A stretch of 64,000 nucleotides of DNA from Agaribacterium haliotis (GCF_002312815.1 NZ_NKQJ01000006.1:62001-126000), one strand, 5' to 3'. Numbered from the stretch's first letter, positions 46,304 through 59,161 are shown. Notes: generated by a model not told the origin, from the sequence alone. Numbers and translations are program-made.

Positions 46304-49300
46304 TTATTCGCCGCGCTGCTTTACGCTGTCCAGCAAAGTTGCGAGGTTGGCGGCCTTGGGTTTGACCAGCCAGAACTTGCCGACATATGTTTCAAAATTC
46401 TCGAGGATGCGCTGGCCGTGAGCGGAGCCGGTTTCAGCGACAAACTCTTCGATAACCGCACGCAGGTGGTTGCGGTGGGCTTCCAGAGCTTCGGTGTTGA
46501 TGCGCTCGATCTCGATAAGCTCGTGGTTGTAGCGGTCGACAAAGTTGTTAGCTTCGTCGAGCACGTAAGCAAAACCACCGGTCATGCCCGCACCGAAATT
46601 GACACCGGTTGAGCCGAGCACCGTGACCAAACCGCCAGTCATATATTCACAGCAGTGATCACCCGCACCTTCGACAACAACGTGGGCACCGGAGTTACGC
46701 ACACCGCAGCGCTCGCCAGCGCGGCCAGCAGCAAACAGCTTGCCACCTGTCGCACCGTAGAGGCAGGTATTGCCCATAATGGAGGTTTCGTTACTTGCAA
46801 AACTGGAAGCTTTTGGTGGCATCAGTACTACTTTACCGCCTGCCATGCCTTTACCGACGTAATCGTTGGCATCGCCTTCGAGATAGATATCCAAACCACC
46901 GGCGTTCCACACACCCAGGCTCTGACCGGCGACACCGGTAAGCTTCAGGGTAATCGGACTATCCGCCATGCCCTGATTGCCGTAACGCTTGGCAATTTCA
47001 CCACTTAAACGGGCGCCAATCGAGCGGTCGCAGTTGTTCACATCAAACGCAAACTCACCACCGGACTTGCTCTCAATGGCACTCAGACACGTCGCAACCA
47101 TGTGCTCAGCGGTTTCACCTTTATCGAAGGGTTCATTCTTCGGCTGCTGGCAGGTTTGCGGTTTGCTATCGAGCAGCTCATCGGTATAGAGCATCGGGCT
47201 TAAATCAAGGCGCTGGTGTTTGTCGGTACTGCCTTCGATTTGCTGCAGTAAATCAACGCGACCTACCAGCTCATCCAACGTTCTCACACCGAGTTTGGCC
47301 ATCCACTCACGCGCCTCTTCGGCCACAAAGCGGAAGAAGTTCATCGCCATCTCTACAGTGCCGTGATAGTGCTCATCGCGCAGCTTGTCATTTTGAGTCG
47401 CTACACCAGTTGCACAGTTGTTCAAGTGGCAAATACGCAGGTATTTACAGCCGAGGGCAACCATAGGCGCGGTACCAAAACCAAAAGTCTCGGCACCGAG
47501 CATCGCCGCTTTAATAACGTCATAACCGGTTTTCAGGCCGCCGTCCGTCTGTACACGCACCTTGCCACGCAGGTCATTGGCGCGCAGCATCTGGTGAGTT
47601 TCACTTAAGCCTAATTCCCATGGAGAACCGGCGTAACGGATAGATGTCAGCGGGCTCGCTGCGGTACCACCATCGTAGCCAGAGATAGTAATCAAATCGG
47701 CATAGGCCTTGGCCACACCGGCGGCGATGGTACCGACACCTGGGCGACTAACCAGCTTGACGCTGACCAGTGCACTGGGGTTGACCTGCTTCAGGTCATA
47801 GATCAGCTGCGCCAGATCTTCAATTGAATAAATATCGTGATGTGGCGGTGGAGAAATAAGCGTCACGCCTGGCACGCTGTAGCGCAAACGAGCAATCAGA
47901 GCGTTGACTTTTTGCCCCGGCAGCTGGCCACCTTCGCCGGGCTTAGCGCCCTGGGCAACCTTGATCTGCAAGACTTCGGCATTGCTCAGGTAGTGAGGTG
48001 TCACGCCAAAACGGCCCGAGGCAATCTGCTTAATTTTCGAAACTTTGTTGGTGCCGTAACGCACCGGGTCTTCGCCACCTTCACCGCTGTTCGAGCGACC
48101 ACCGAGGGTATTCATCGCCTCCGCCAGGGCCTCGTGTGCCTCTGGGCTCAGGGCGCCAAGGCTCATCGCTGCGGAGTCAAAGCGGCGAACAATAGCTTCT
48201 ACCGGCTCGACCTCATCCAGCGCAATAGGCTCTACACCGTCGCGAAATTGCAGCAAGTCGCGCAAGGTGGTGACAGGCCTGTCATTAACTAAACCTGCGT
48301 AGTCACGCCAAATACTGTAATCGCCAGTTTTTACTGCCTGCTGCAAAGTTTGGACAACATCCGGGTTAAAAGCGTGGTATTCCTGACCGTGAACATATTT
48401 CAGCAAACCGCCGGGCTCGATGGTCTTGCGCTTTTTCCAGGCTTTTTTCGCCAGCGCTTTTTGGTCCTGTTCTAAATGCTCAAAACCGGCACCTTTGATA
48501 CGGCTCGCAGTCCCCTCAAAACAGGCCTCAACCACTTCTTCATCAAGACCAACGGCTTCAAAGAGCTGAGCACCGCGATACGAGGCGACGGTTGAAATAC
48601 CCATTTTTGACAAGATTTTTAGCAGGCCTTTGTCGATGCCTTTTTTGTAATTGTTGTAAGCATCGCTCGGTGCCACCAACAACTCGCCGTTATCAATAAG
48701 GCGGTTTAAGACGTAATACGTGAGATAGGGGTATACCGCTGTTGCGCCGTAACCAATCAGTGCCGCGACGTGATGCGAGTCTCTCGCCGTGCCAGTTTCA
48801 ACAATGATATTGGCGTCGCAGCGCAGCCCTTCTTTAGTGAGACGGTGGTGCACCGCGCCACAGGCCATCAAAGCCTGGATAGGCAGCAGCTCTTGCTGAG
48901 GCTCGGCATCACTGAGCACAACCAGGCTAACCCCCGCTCTGACCTTCTCAACAACACGCTCAACCAGCAGCTCCAGCGCCTGCTGCAGGTTCGTTTTTTT
49001 CGCATCGTAGTGCAGGCTGAATGTTTCAAGCTCATAGCCAGGGCGCTGCAAGCTGCACAGTGCCCGGAACTTGGCCGGGGTCAGCACCGGGCTGGTTAAG
49101 ATAACCCGATCGGCGTGCTCGGCTGTTTCATCAAAAACACTGAGCTCACGACCGAGACAAGTTTCCAAACTCATCACAATCGCCTCACGCAGTGGGTCGA
49201 TTGGCGGATTGGTTACCTGGGCAAACTGCTGGCGGAAGTAGTCGTAGATGGAGCGCTGTTTTGCTGACAGCACAGCCATCGGCGTATCGTCGCCCATGGA

Positions 49301-50773
49301 GCCAACTGCTTCTTGACCAGCTTCTGCAAGCGGGCGCAGTACTTGTTCACATTCTTCAAAGCTGACCTGGTAGAGTTTCATCGCCGATTCGACATCCGCG
49401 GCACTCAAACCGTTCTCAGCTGCGTCAGCCTCGAGGTGGTTCTCAAGGCGCAGAGCGCGCTCGTTTAACCACTGCTTATAAGGTTTGCTACTTTTAAGCT
49501 GCTGGTTGATGTCGTCGGTGTGGTGTAACTCCCCGCTTTCGGTGTCGACAGAAAGGATCTCACCGGGCCCCAGACGGCCTTTGGCAACAACATCTTCAGG
49601 TTTGTAATCGTAAACACCGATTTCTGATGCAACGGTAATAATATCGTCGTTGGTGATGACCCAACGCGAAGGCCGCAGGCCATTTCGATCGAGTGTACAC
49701 ACTGCGTACCGGCCATCGGTCATAACCAGGCCGGCCGGGCCGTCCCAAGGTTCGACATGCATGGAGTTATATTCATAGAACGCCTTGAGATCGGCATCCA
49801 TATTTTCCACATTTTGCCATGCCGGCGGCACCAACATACGAATAGCGCGGTGCAGCTCCATACCGCCGATCATCAGTAGCTCGAGCATATTGTCGAGGCT
49901 GGACGAATCGGAGCCAGTGCGGTTAACCAGCGGCACAATTTCTTCAATATTTGGCAGAAGTTCGGTTTGAAACTTCGCCGTCCGCGCCACCGACCAATTG
50001 CGGTTCCCCATGATGGTGTTGATCTCACCGTTGTGAGCGATCAAACGGAACGGTTGCGCCAAAGGCCACTGCGGCAAGGTGTTAGTAGAGAAGCGCTGGT
50101 GGAATATACAGATAGCGGTTTCAAGGCGTTCGTCGGCCAAGTCTGTGTAGAACTTGGGCAAATCGACCGGCATCATCAAGCCTTTATAGCTCAGCGTGCT
50201 TGCACTTAAGCTGGCGATATAAAACGACTTGTCTTGCGCCAAACGAATCTCGATTTTGCGGCGAGCAACAAAAAGTTTGGCATTCAACGCTTGCAGCTCG
50301 ACACCCTGCGCATTGATAAACAGGTGAGCAAATTCCGGCAAACTTTCTAAGGCGATAGGCCCCAAGCAGGCGTCGTCGGTCGGCACTTTACGCCAGTGAG
50401 TATCAGTCAGGCCAACACGCGCAAGCTCTTCAGCAATAACTTTTTTTGCGTCTTCGGCGGCAGCCTCGTCTTTGTTGAGCATGAAAGCGCCCATGCCGTA
50501 GAGCTCTGCAAGCTCGATACCGAGCTCGTCTTTGGCAACAAGACGCATAAAGCTGTCGGGAATCTTGATCAACAGACCACAGCCATCACCAGTTTTGCCG
50601 TCTGCAGCAATACCACCACGGTGAGTCATACAGGTCAGAGACTCAATACCTTTAACCAACAGGTCATGGCTTGGCTTGCCTTTTAAATGAGCAATAAGGC
50701 CAAAACCACAGTTATCTTTGAATTCATCCAGCTGGTACAAGCCAGTCTGTTTCGCTTCAGTTGCTTTCATCAT
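46304..50773 (-). CDS. gltB: Glutamate synthase (NADPH) large subunit
   Basis: A 1489-residue enzyme making two glutamates from glutamine and 2-oxoglutarate. A 21-residue propeptide precedes the class-II amidotransferase Cys22 ([11 protein letters not shown]). Then come the central domain, the FMN domain with [13 protein letters not shown] and [16 protein letters not shown], the 3Fe-4S motif [15 protein letters not shown] and a C-terminal beta-helix rich in Gly. Length matches the family. Its promoter must lie in 50774-50890, since the upstream DamX-like gene ends at a terminator there. Confidence 0.98.
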   Translation of the reverse strand: MMKATEAKQTGLYQLDEFKDNCGFGLIAHLKGKPSHDLLVKGIESLTCMTHRGGIAADGKTGDGCGLLIKIPDSFMRLVAKDELGIELAELYGMGAFMLNKDEAAAEDAKKVIAEELARVGLTDTHWRKVPTDDACLGPIALESLPEFAHLFINAQGVELQALNAKLFVARRKIEIRLAQDKSFYIASLSASTLSYKGLMMPVDLPKFYTDLADERLETAICIFHQRFSTNTLPQWPLAQPFRLIAHNGEINTIMGNRNWSVARTAKFQTELLPNIEEIVPLVNRTGSDSSSLDNMLELLMIGGMELHRAIRMLVPPAWQNVENMDADLKAFYEYNSMHVEPWDGPAGLVMTDGRYAVCTLDRNGLRPSRWVITNDDIITVASEIGVYDYKPEDVVAKGRLGPGEILSVDTESGELHHTDDINQQLKSSKPYKQWLNERALRLENHLEADAAENGLSAADVESAMKLYQVSFEECEQVLRPLAEAGQEAVGSMGDDTPMAVLSAKQRSIYDYFRQQFAQVTNPPIDPLREAIVMSLETCLGRELSVFDETAEHADRVILTSPVLTPAKFRALCSLQRPGYELETFSLHYDAKKTNLQQALELLVERVVEKVRAGVSLVVLSDAEPQQELLPIQALMACGAVHHRLTKEGLRCDANIIVETGTARDSHHVAALIGYGATAVYPYLTYYVLNRLIDNGELLVAPSDAYNNYKKGIDKGLLKILSKMGISTVASYRGAQLFEAVGLDEEVVEACFEGTASRIKGAGFEHLEQDQKALAKKAWKKRKTIEPGGLLKYVHGQEYHAFNPDVVQTLQQAVKTGDYSIWRDYAGLVNDRPVTTLRDLLQFRDGVEPIALDEVEPVEAIVRRFDSAAMSLGALSPEAHEALAEAMNTLGGRSNSGEGGEDPVRYGTNKVSKIKQIASGRFGVTPHYLSNAEVLQIKVAQGAKPGEGGQLPGQKVNALIARLRYSVPGVTLISPPPHHDIYSIEDLAQLIYDLKQVNPSALVSVKLVSRPGVGTIAAGVAKAYADLITISGYDGGTAASPLTSIRYAGSPWELGLSETHQMLRANDLRGKVRVQTDGGLKTGYDVIKAAMLGAETFGFGTAPMVALGCKYLRICHLNNCATGVATQNDKLRDEHYHGTVEMAMNFFRFVAEEAREWMAKLGVRTLDELVGRVDLLQQIEGSTDKHQRLDLSPMLYTDELLDSKPQTCQQPKNEPFDKGETAEHMVATCLSAIESKSGGEFAFDVNNCDRSIGARLSGEIAKRYGNQGMADSPITLKLTGVAGQSLGVWNAGGLDIYLEGDANDYVGKGMAGGKVVLMPPKASSFASNETSIMGNTCLYGATGGKLFAAGRAGERCGVRNSGAHVVVEGAGDHCCEYMTGGLVTVLGSTGVNFGAGMTGGFAYVLDEANNFVDRYNHELIEIERINTEALEAHRNHLRAVIEEFVAETGSAHGQRILENFETYVGKFWLVKPKAANLATLLDSVKQRGE

Positions 50774-50890
50774 AAGGAATGCGCACTACTTGGATCATCT
50801 GTATCAACACGACACAGCGTTTACTTAATTACCGGAGGCAAAAACGCCAAAGCCCCGAGAAAAAGAGAGGTCTTTCCGGCCCACCAAGAC

Positions 50891-50916
50891 AAAAAAGCCC
50901 CTGAGATAGAGGGGCT
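50891..50916 (-). terminator. Rho-independent terminator of the pilM-to-DamX operon
   Basis: On the minus strand AGCCCCT / AGGGGCT with a 7-nt loop runs into TTTTTT, about 100 bp after the DamX-like stop. It isolates gltB from the pil-aro operon. Confidence 0.87.
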
Positions 50917-51018
50917 AGTGTAAAAATGGCGCTGAATGGTAACCGCAAGTATAAAATTTGGCAAGATTTGAGAACCGGCGCTCATTTCTTTCGCCGTCTA
51001 AACACTCAGGTACAGGTG

Positions 51019-52470
51019 CTAAGTTTCGTGAAAAGCTTCGATCTCCTGCTTAATAGCCCTCAAACTCTTAGGCCACGGCCCCGCCTTTCGCTGGCCCCGA
51101 GGAAGCTCAGACAGTGCCTGCTGAGCCGCATTTTTGTTGCTAAAGGGCCCAACCACCAAAATAAATAGCGGGCTTTGACCGTCGCGCTTGCGCCGGTAGA
51201 TATGCAGCTGCTCGGCATTCACCTGCTCTGAAACATAGCGCCGCAAGTTCTTTTCTACGCTCGCAGCCATAAGCTGGAGCGCATAAGCTTGATCCGGTTG
51301 CGACATAAGCAAGCTTTCTCCGACACTGTATACCGGCAAGGTCGAAACAGGTTTTGCCTCCACCGGCTCAAGCTCGGCAAGCTCAGTTGAGACATGGGGC
51401 TCTTTAGCTTGTTGATCTTTGCTGTCGACTTTAAAAGCTGAAGACAAAGCAGCTCCCCCCCCCTCCGGCGGCAAAACCTCAAGTTGTTCTGCCGCCCGAG
51501 GCTCACTAGATGGTGCAAGCGGCTGCTCGGAAGGGGATGCATTTGCGACACCTCCCTGAGTCAAGCTCGCCACCTCAACAGTGTGCGATTGGCGCCCCAC
51601 TGACAAAGGTTCTGGGTTCACAGATTCGATAGCTAAGGGTTGTAATGCTAGCTCAGGCTCGGGCTCAGCACTGCGGTAAACGGCAACAAAAATAAGTGCG
51701 GCGACCAAAGCGGCCAAGACCAGCAAGTGCAAGGTCGGCAGCGCAAAGCGCCTTTCCGGCTCACTACTTTCGGGCTCCGTCGTTTTTGCGCTGGACTTCG
51801 CGGCTCGCTCGGCATCGAGCAATGCGAGCGCGCGCCCGGGCAGGCCCTTACTGCGCGCCCAGATATGCGCGATAGAATCCGTTAACGATTCAGCCCCGCG
51901 CTCAGCCGACAAAAAACGCTCTAATTCATCGGCACTAAAAGCAGGCATCTGAAAGTCATATACTTGCAACGCCACCAGGTTAAGTGCGTCGATGCGCTCA
52001 ACAAAACCCGGCTCTGCAAAAAAAACAAAACGCAGACCGTAACTTGAGTGCTGCTCCCCTTGCAGCAAACTAAGCAAAGCACCAAGTGCGTCGTCATCAA
52101 GTACGTGGGCGTTATCAAGCAGCACAACAAGTAAACGCTGCTCTGCCAGAGCCGCCTGGGAAAATGACCGCAGTAAACGCAGACCTTCACCAGGGCTAAC
52201 AGCCTCACCGACCTCGAGCCCCAACAAGTCAAGCAGGGCATGGATTGTATTTGGGAAATCCAGATCTGGGGCAAGCGAGGACAAATAACAGCGAAGCCCT
52301 TCTTCCTGCCCTGCCGTTAAATTACTCTCTAGTTGCGCAGAAAAACGACTTTTGCCGGAGCCTGGCAAACCCTCAACAACAATGGCATCTGCACCAAAAA
52401 AACACAGGTGGCGAACCTGCTGAAGCAGGCCGTTTAGTGCTGGAGTATTAACATAGCCGCGAAAGTCCAT
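51019..52470 (-). CDS. DamX-like ATPase with C-terminal SPOR domain
   Basis: A 483-residue inner-membrane protein. The cytoplasmic N-domain is AAA/ExeA-like with Walker A GLPGSGKS (34-41) and LLVVLLDNAHVLDDDALG as Walker B. One membrane span lies near 243-264 (LLVLAALVAALIFVAVY). A long Pro/Glu/Ser-rich periplasmic stretch leads to a SPOR domain (about 395-475, ALQLMAASVEKNLRRYV and FILVVGPFSNKNAA), which binds denuded septal peptidoglycan. The gene follows aroB, where DamX sits in enterics and PA5037 in Pseudomonas. A role in cell division is likely. Confidence 0.9.
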   Translation of the reverse strand: MDFRGYVNTPALNGLLQQVRHLCFFGADAIVVEGLPGSGKSRFSAQLESNLTAGQEEGLRCYLSSLAPDLDFPNTIHALLDLLGLEVGEAVSPGEGLRLLRSFSQAALAEQRLLVVLLDNAHVLDDDALGALLSLLQGEQHSSYGLRFVFFAEPGFVERIDALNLVALQVYDFQMPAFSADELERFLSAERGAESLTDSIAHIWARSKGLPGRALALLDAERAAKSSAKTTEPESSEPERRFALPTLHLLVLAALVAALIFVAVYRSAEPEPELALQPLAIESVNPEPLSVGRQSHTVEVASLTQGGVANASPSEQPLAPSSEPRAAEQLEVLPPEGGGAALSSAFKVDSKDQQAKEPHVSTELAELEPVEAKPVSTLPVYSVGESLLMSQPDQAYALQLMAASVEKNLRRYVSEQVNAEQLHIYRRKRDGQSPLFILVVGPFSNKNAAQQALSELPRGQRKAGPWPKSLRAIKQEIEAFHET

Positions 52471-52498
52471 CTTCTCTCTTCCCCAGAAGCAGTATCAA

Positions 52499-53584
52499 CT
52501 ACTGGCAGAAACGCTCAAAACACGCAGCGAGCGCCTCCGGCTCAAAATCATCTGAGACCACCGCCGAACCAAGGGCTTTCAGCAAAACCAAGCGCAATTT
52601 ACTATCGAGCACCTTTTTATCGACACTCATATAGCGCATATAATCATCGGCCCCCATACCCTGGGGCGATGCCAGAGGCAAATCTGCCGCCATTAGCAGC
52701 GAATATGTGCGCTCATAAACCGATGCATCAAGCCAACCGAGCCTGACACTTAAATCAACCGCCATTAACATGCCGACTGCAACCGCCTCACCGTGCAGCC
52801 AATCGCCGTAGCCCTGATGTGCCTCAATCGCATGCCCAAACGTATGGCCCAAATTCAGAATCGCCCGAAGCCCGCCTTCTTTTTCATCTTTGGCAACCAC
52901 TTCAGCCTTAATCGCGCAGCTTCTCTCGATCGCATAAGCCATCGCTTCGCTATCAAGCGCCATCAGGCGAGCCATATTTAATTCAAGCCACTCAAAGAAA
53001 CCCGCATCGTAGATCAGACCGTATTTAATAACCTCAGCGAGGCCGGCCGAGAGTTCACGCCTGGGCAGAGTTTTAAGCACACTTAGGTCAATAACAACCG
53101 CTTGAGGCTGATAAAACGCCCCAATCATGTTTTTGCCTAAAGGGTGGTTCACACCAGTCTTACCGCCAACAGATGAATCGACCTGCGAGAGGAGTGTTGT
53201 AGGCACCTGAATAAAATTAACACCGCGTTGATAACAGGCCGCAGCAAAGCCGACCATATCACCGACAACTCCGCCCCCTAGCGCCAACAAAGTTGCCTTG
53301 CGATTAAAACGCCCCTGTAAAAGGTGATCAAAAACCAAGTTGACCGTATCAAGGTTTTTGTGCGCTTCACCATCAGGTAAAGCCAACAGCTCGACCCGAT
53401 CCAAACCCAAAGCTTGCAAAGATTCAAGCAGAGAGTCTGCAAACAGGGGCTGAATCGTCTCGTTTGTCACAACGAGTAGCTGGGAACCAATATAAGGCCT
53501 CAATAACTCTGCTTGAGTTAAGAGCTCTTCACCAATAAAAATAGGGTAACTGCGATCACCAAGATCGACTCGTAATTCTGCCAT
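52499..53584 (-). CDS. aroB: 3-dehydroquinate synthase
   Basis: A 361-residue NAD- and metal-dependent enzyme, the second step of the shikimate pathway. It shows the NAD segment [37 protein letters not shown], and metal ligands in the [12 protein letters not shown] and HGEAVAVGM motifs. Length matches E. coli (362). It lies 9 bp after aroK. Confidence 0.98.
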   Translation of the reverse strand: MAELRVDLGDRSYPIFIGEELLTQAELLRPYIGSQLLVVTNETIQPLFADSLLESLQALGLDRVELLALPDGEAHKNLDTVNLVFDHLLQGRFNRKATLLALGGGVVGDMVGFAAACYQRGVNFIQVPTTLLSQVDSSVGGKTGVNHPLGKNMIGAFYQPQAVVIDLSVLKTLPRRELSAGLAEVIKYGLIYDAGFFEWLELNMARLMALDSEAMAYAIERSCAIKAEVVAKDEKEGGLRAILNLGHTFGHAIEAHQGYGDWLHGEAVAVGMLMAVDLSVRLGWLDASVYERTYSLLMAADLPLASPQGMGADDYMRYMSVDKKVLDSKLRLVLLKALGSAVVSDDFEPEALAACFERFCQ

Positions 53585-53593
53585 CAGCTTAAG

Positions 53594-54106
53594 TTAGACC
53601 TGTATTAACTTGAGTATGCTCTGCACTGTGGACTTAGGGTTTAAGCCATCAGTATCAATGCAGTAGTCTGCCACACTTTCGTAAAAAGGGGCACGCTGCT
53701 CAAGCAAGCTGATAATTTTTGAGCGGGGGTCATCGACCTGCAACAAGGGGCGCTTTTTATCTTTAGCGGTACGCGCAAGCAGCTGCTCTACCCCTGCACG
53801 CAGATAAACAACTGCATCTGCAGCAGCGATAAGCGCTCGATTATCTTCGCGGCAGACTATACCGCCTCCGGTCGCCAGCACAATGCCGGGTTTAACCACC
53901 AGCTCTTTAAGGCACAAATGCTCGCGCTCGCGAAAGCCCTGCTCACCCTCGACATCAAAGATCCACGCGATATCTGCGCCGGTACGCTCTTCGATAACAT
54001 GATCTGTATCGACAAAATCAAAATGCAACTTGGCCGCTAACAAGCGGCCAATGGTAGATTTGCCGGCCCCCATGGGGCCGATCAAGACAACGTTTCTAGC
54101 TTTCAC
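53594..54106 (-). CDS. aroK: Shikimate kinase
   Basis: A 170-residue P-loop kinase that phosphorylates shikimate. Walker A GPMGAGKST is near residues 10-18; the substrate site has DTDHVIEERTG, FREREHLCL and ATGGGIV; the lid has KKRPLL. It shares its first base with the pilQ stop region, so it is coupled to the pil genes, an arrangement conserved in pseudomonads. Confidence 0.98.
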   Translation of the reverse strand: MKARNVVLIGPMGAGKSTIGRLLAAKLHFDFVDTDHVIEERTGADIAWIFDVEGEQGFREREHLCLKELVVKPGIVLATGGGIVCREDNRALIAAADAVVYLRAGVEQLLARTAKDKKRPLLQVDDPRSKIISLLEQRAPFYESVADYCIDTDGLNPKSTVQSILKLIQV

Positions 54107-56283
54107 TACTGCAGGTAATCATTTGACATAATTTTAGGCGTGACAAAAATCAGAATTTCACGCTTTTGCTCGCGCCGCATTTCATTGCGGAAGAGAGCCC
54201 CAACAAAAGGGATGTCCCCTAAGAACGGTACCTTGCTTTCCCCTTCAATAGACTCGTTAGTATAAATACCCCCGAGAACTACGGTATCGCCATCACTCAC
54301 CAAAACCTGGGTTTCCAGCTGCGTTACATCAATCACAGGAACACCACTGGCTGCATCAATTTCACTGATACTATCCTGATTGATCACCAAATCCATAATG
54401 ATGCGATCATCGGGTGTAATCTGCGGGGTAACTTCAAGTTTTAACACAGCCTCTTTAAAGGCTGTTGTCGTACCACCACTGGCACTTTCTTCTTGATATG
54501 GAACTTCGGTACCGGATTCAATCGTCGCCTGCTGTTTGTCACCCGTAATAACTTTAGGCTGGCTTACAATTTCAGCAAAACCACTGTCCTGCAGCGCCGT
54601 CAGCTCTAGCGCCAACAAAAAGTTGGAACTAATAACACTTGAAGTAATAGATCCTGCAGGATTAAAAACGCCAAGATCAACTAAACGAGATGCATTTAAA
54701 TCAATTTCACCGCCTTCATCACCATTAAAGAAACACGGAGGCCCGCAATTATCATCGCCACTAGTCAAACCCTCCATCGTACCGGTGGCGGTATAATTGT
54801 GGCTACCAGTACTCGAGCTTTGCACTGCGGCACCCGACATACGAACACCCAGCTCTCGACGAAAATCAGTATTTGCAATGACGATACGAGCTTCAATCAT
54901 TACCTGTTCGACAGGAATATCAATACGTTCGACTAACGCTTTAAACTCGGAAATTTTCTCTTCTGTATCTGTCAAGATGATTGAGTTGGTACGCTCATCA
55001 ACAATGGCCTGACCACGCTCTGAGAGTATACTTCCGGTAGAGTTTCGATCCGAGCCAGAGGAGCCGCCACTACTACCGCCGCCAGAGCCGCCACTTTCGT
55101 CCGCAAAGAGGTCAAATAAGGCTCTCGCACTTGCATAGCGAATACGGATGTACTCCGTCCTCAACGGGGCGAGTTCTTCAAGCTGCTTCTGAGTTTCGAT
55201 TTCTTGGCGCTCTCGCTCGGCGATCTCGGCAGCTGGAGCAACCATCAGTACGTTGCCAATCAAACGCTTATCCAAACCCTTAGTTTTTAATACGATATCA
55301 AGAGCCTGATCCCATGGAACATTCTCAAGGCGCAAAGTAATACTTCCCCCGACCGTATCTGAAGCAACCAGGTTTAGGTCGGTAAAATCAGCGATTAACT
55401 GCAAGACAGAACGAACTTCGATATCCTGAAAATTCAGTGACAAACGCTCGCCGGTATAAGCAAAGGCTTTTTTCTTCTCTTCAATTTCACGGCGCGTTAA
55501 TGGTTTTACACTTATCACGTACTGATCATCAGCCTGGTAAGCCAGGTAGTCATATTCACCAGCCGCCTCAATATTAATAACGGCATCGCGGCCCTGCTGA
55601 GCAGAAGCAAGCATATTTACTGGCGTTGCAAAATCATTAACATCCAGCTTACGCCGCAAGTCAGCCGGAACAGTCATGCCGATAAAGCGCACCTGTACAC
55701 CGCTACCAACTTCTTCGATATCAACCGAAACATTTGCATCTGACAAGGCAACTAAAACTTTACCTTCACCACTTTCTCCGCGACGGAAGTCAATGTTGCG
55801 AATAGTTTTACCACCAACTGCAGCAGGCTTATTTGCTACAGTGCCTGCACCAGAGACAACTGCCGGAGCAGAAGAAACAGACGTCGAAGCACTCGGCGCT
55901 GCCGCAACCGATGCATCGGCACCAATTTCAACATATAGTTTCGAGCCCGACACCCGAGTGGTATAAGGCGCAATCTCATCGAGATTAACAATTAGGCGAG
56001 TCCGACCACCACCAGCAACCACAACCGCACTGCTGACCGAGCCTACATCAACAGGGAACTTCTTTTGCTCCAGGGCGTTATCTACACCCGCAAAATCAAG
56101 CACGATGCGCGCAGGTTTATTAATCGTAAAGCCCTTCGGCAGGCTTGGAGCCTGGTCAAAACCCATAACAATTTCAGCTTTGCCACCCGGCAACTCAGCA
56201 AACTGAATATCGTTGAGCTCACTCGCAAACAAAGATGTCGCCGAGGCCCAGAGCGCAAAAGCTTTTAGGATAAATCTAATCAT
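54106..56283 (-). CDS. pilQ: Type IV pilus secretin PilQ
   Basis: A 725-residue outer-membrane secretin through which the pilus exits. A signal peptide (cleaved near LFA-SEL) is followed by two AMIN domains (about 24-130 and 160-265) that bind peptidoglycan, an STN domain (LSLNFQDIEVRSVLQLIADFT), a secretin_N domain interrupted by a Gly/Ser run (SGGSGGGSSGGSSG), and the secretin barrel (VEQVMIEARIVIANTDF to VVLGGIYTNE). A CGPPC pair lies in a barrel loop near residue 525. Confidence 0.97.
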   Translation of the reverse strand: MIRFILKAFALWASATSLFASELNDIQFAELPGGKAEIVMGFDQAPSLPKGFTINKPARIVLDFAGVDNALEQKKFPVDVGSVSSAVVVAGGGRTRLIVNLDEIAPYTTRVSGSKLYVEIGADASVAAAPSASTSVSSAPAVVSGAGTVANKPAAVGGKTIRNIDFRRGESGEGKVLVALSDANVSVDIEEVGSGVQVRFIGMTVPADLRRKLDVNDFATPVNMLASAQQGRDAVINIEAAGEYDYLAYQADDQYVISVKPLTRREIEEKKKAFAYTGERLSLNFQDIEVRSVLQLIADFTDLNLVASDTVGGSITLRLENVPWDQALDIVLKTKGLDKRLIGNVLMVAPAAEIAERERQEIETQKQLEELAPLRTEYIRIRYASARALFDLFADESGGSGGGSSGGSSGSDRNSTGSILSERGQAIVDERTNSIILTDTEEKISEFKALVERIDIPVEQVMIEARIVIANTDFRRELGVRMSGAAVQSSSTGSHNYTATGTMEGLTSGDDNCGPPCFFNGDEGGEIDLNASRLVDLGVFNPAGSITSSVISSNFLLALELTALQDSGFAEIVSQPKVITGDKQQATIESGTEVPYQEESASGGTTTAFKEAVLKLEVTPQITPDDRIIMDLVINQDSISEIDAASGVPVIDVTQLETQVLVSDGDTVVLGGIYTNESIEGESKVPFLGDIPFVGALFRNEMRREQKREILIFVTPKIMSNDYLQ

Positions 56284-56287
56284 ATTA

Positions 56288-56812
56288 TTAGTCCTTCTCC
56301 GCTAAAGCCAAAACTCGAGGGCGCTCAACCCAACCATCAAGGCCATCCGAAACAATTTCAATTAATTCTATTTTAGTTTTGTCTACACTAACCACTTTGC
56401 CGTGGTTTTTCCCCAAGTAGTTACCCGCAGAGACACGGTGAATACCGCCACCACCATCTTTAACTAAAGCCCAAAGCTGCTGTTTCTGCTGCAAAGTTCC
56501 AACCATTGCCATACCCGCAATATCAAAACCCTCTAGGTATTCTTTAGTGCGATTAAAATCAGGGCTAACGTTTTTATTTGCTTTGGCGTAAACACGGCGC
56601 TGAATATCAACCGGCTTATCAAAAGGGCTGCGCTTCGAAGCTGAAGCATAGATAAAACTTTCATATGGCGGATAGGTTGGTATGGGCTCAATACGCCCTG
56701 CAGGCCTGGCCTTAACTTGGGCAATGTATTCACGCAAGTCACTATGACCACCACTGCTACCACAAGAAACTAGCAGCAACAAAACAGGAAGAAATAAATA
56801 AACCTTCATCAT
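56288..56812 (-). CDS. pilP: Type IV pilus lipoprotein PilP
   Basis: A 174-residue inner-membrane lipoprotein with lipobox LLVSC near residue 17. The linker carries KRSPFDKPV, and the HR-type beta domain spans about 80-170 (LEGFDIAGMAMVGTLQ). It links PilN/PilO to PilQ in the alignment complex. Its start overlaps the pilO stop by one base. Confidence 0.96.
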   Translation of the reverse strand: MMKVYLFLPVLLLLVSCGSSGGHSDLREYIAQVKARPAGRIEPIPTYPPYESFIYASASKRSPFDKPVDIQRRVYAKANKNVSPDFNRTKEYLEGFDIAGMAMVGTLQQKQQLWALVKDGGGGIHRVSAGNYLGKNHGKVVSVDKTKIELIEIVSDGLDGWVERPRVLALAEKD

Positions 56813-57429
56813 TATTCCTCCGACTTGTAACGATACGTTTTGGCCAGCATTTCCATCGCCAGCATGCCCGAGCCATCTTTATTGGTCGGTGTAATAGAAA
56901 AATCGTGCAAAGTAACAATACGCGGCATACCTGCAATACCGCTTACAAACGCCCCAAACTCATGATACCCACCTGTGACGTTGATTTTTATCGGTAATTC
57001 AACGTGGATATCTGAGGCCACTTCTTTTTGCAAAGATATTGAATTAATTTCCAGGCGGCTCTCAACCCCTTTATCATCAATATCTTCGAGCAAACCAGGT
57101 ACTTCGGTGTCGGTTGGCAACCTTGCAACCAAAGCACCAAAGCTTTCTTCCATTTTGTCCATCTGCGCTCTATAGGTATCAAGGTTAGCCGCCTCGTGCG
57201 CCTTTCGCTCAAAATCCGCACGCAAGCTTTGCTCTTTATTAACCTCGGCACTCAAGGCCAGCTTTTTATCTTTAATAATGACAAAATAACAAGCAGCCAC
57301 TAAGGCCACTGACACCAAAACACAAAGGAAGATTTTCGCAGGAATAGGCCAAACACCGACCCGGTTAAAATCGATGTCGTTAACATCAAATTCCTGTAAC
57401 TGCTCAAGAAACTTAGCCATATCAGCCAT
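56812..57429 (-). CDS. pilO: Type IV pilus inner-membrane protein PilO
   Basis: A 205-residue protein with one membrane span near residues 30-50 (IFLCVLVSVALVAACYFVI), a coiled coil (about 60-100) and a ferredoxin-like periplasmic domain (VTGGYHEFGAFVSGIAGM). It pairs with PilN. The start MADMAK at 57429 overlaps the pilN stop and has GGAGG 9 nt upstream; the longer frame to 57468 lies inside pilN. Confidence 0.95.
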   Translation of the reverse strand: MADMAKFLEQLQEFDVNDIDFNRVGVWPIPAKIFLCVLVSVALVAACYFVIIKDKKLALSAEVNKEQSLRADFERKAHEAANLDTYRAQMDKMEESFGALVARLPTDTEVPGLLEDIDDKGVESRLEINSISLQKEVASDIHVELPIKINVTGGYHEFGAFVSGIAGMPRIVTLHDFSITPTNKDGSGMLAMEMLAKTYRYKSEE

Positions 57430-57994
57430 TAGTTTTACCCTCCTTATCCGCGGAAGGCTGGGTCGCATCCAGGTCCATTAAAAAGACACCAGCTTGACCA
57501 CCCAACTCAGGCTTGGCGGTAACAGATTTCAAATTTGGATTTGCAAAATACGGGCTCTGATTAAGATTGCGCATCAGAGCAGATATACGCTGATTTGACT
57601 CACTAACGCCTTCGATACTAATTAAGTTTCCGCGGCGCCGCACAGAAGTAAAATACACACCATCGGGAACGTTTTTAGTGAGCTCATCAAAATAGTGAAC
57701 GATGATAGAGCGCTTACCTTCCAAGTCCTGAATAACGCGCATGCGCTCCTCAAGCTCTTTTTTCTTCTTTTTCAGCTCTTTAATCTCGGTCACTTGCTTC
57801 TGCAAGCTTGCAATCTCGTCCGTTAGCATGCGATTGCGAGTTTTTTGCCCTTCAATGCTTGAGTCGACCGTCTGCACCCACAAATAACAGCCGAGCGCAA
57901 CAACAATGACTACACCGACAAGCTGAGTTAGAAACTCTTTCTTTTTCTCCTGGCGCAGCTCTTCGCGCCAGGGCAATAAATTTATTCGTGCCAT
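57422..57994 (-). CDS. pilN: Type IV pilus inner-membrane protein PilN
   Basis: A 190-residue bitopic protein. The conserved cytoplasmic INLLPWREELR (residues 4-14) binds PilM; one membrane span follows (LVGVVIVVALGCYLW), then a Lys/Glu coiled coil and a periplasmic ferredoxin-like domain (GVYFTSVRRRGNLISIEG). It begins directly after the pilM stop. Confidence 0.97.
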   Translation of the reverse strand: MARINLLPWREELRQEKKKEFLTQLVGVVIVVALGCYLWVQTVDSSIEGQKTRNRMLTDEIASLQKQVTEIKELKKKKKELEERMRVIQDLEGKRSIIVHYFDELTKNVPDGVYFTSVRRRGNLISIEGVSESNQRISALMRNLNQSPYFANPNLKSVTAKPELGGQAGVFLMDLDATQPSADKEGKTNG

Positions 57995-59083
<1,089 letters not shown>

Positions 59084-59098
59084 TTAGCTTACGTTTAT

Positions 59099-59126
59099 GT
59101 TATAGCACTTTAAGTCTTGGCTGCAA
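59099..59126 (-). promoter_or_regulatory. Candidate promoter of the pilM operon
   Basis: On the minus strand TTGCAG, 16 bp, then TATAAC (5 of 6), ending about 37 bp before the pilM start. Confidence 0.4.
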
Positions 59127-59161
59127 TGCCAGCACTGTTAATTTGCTGACAAATATGGCTT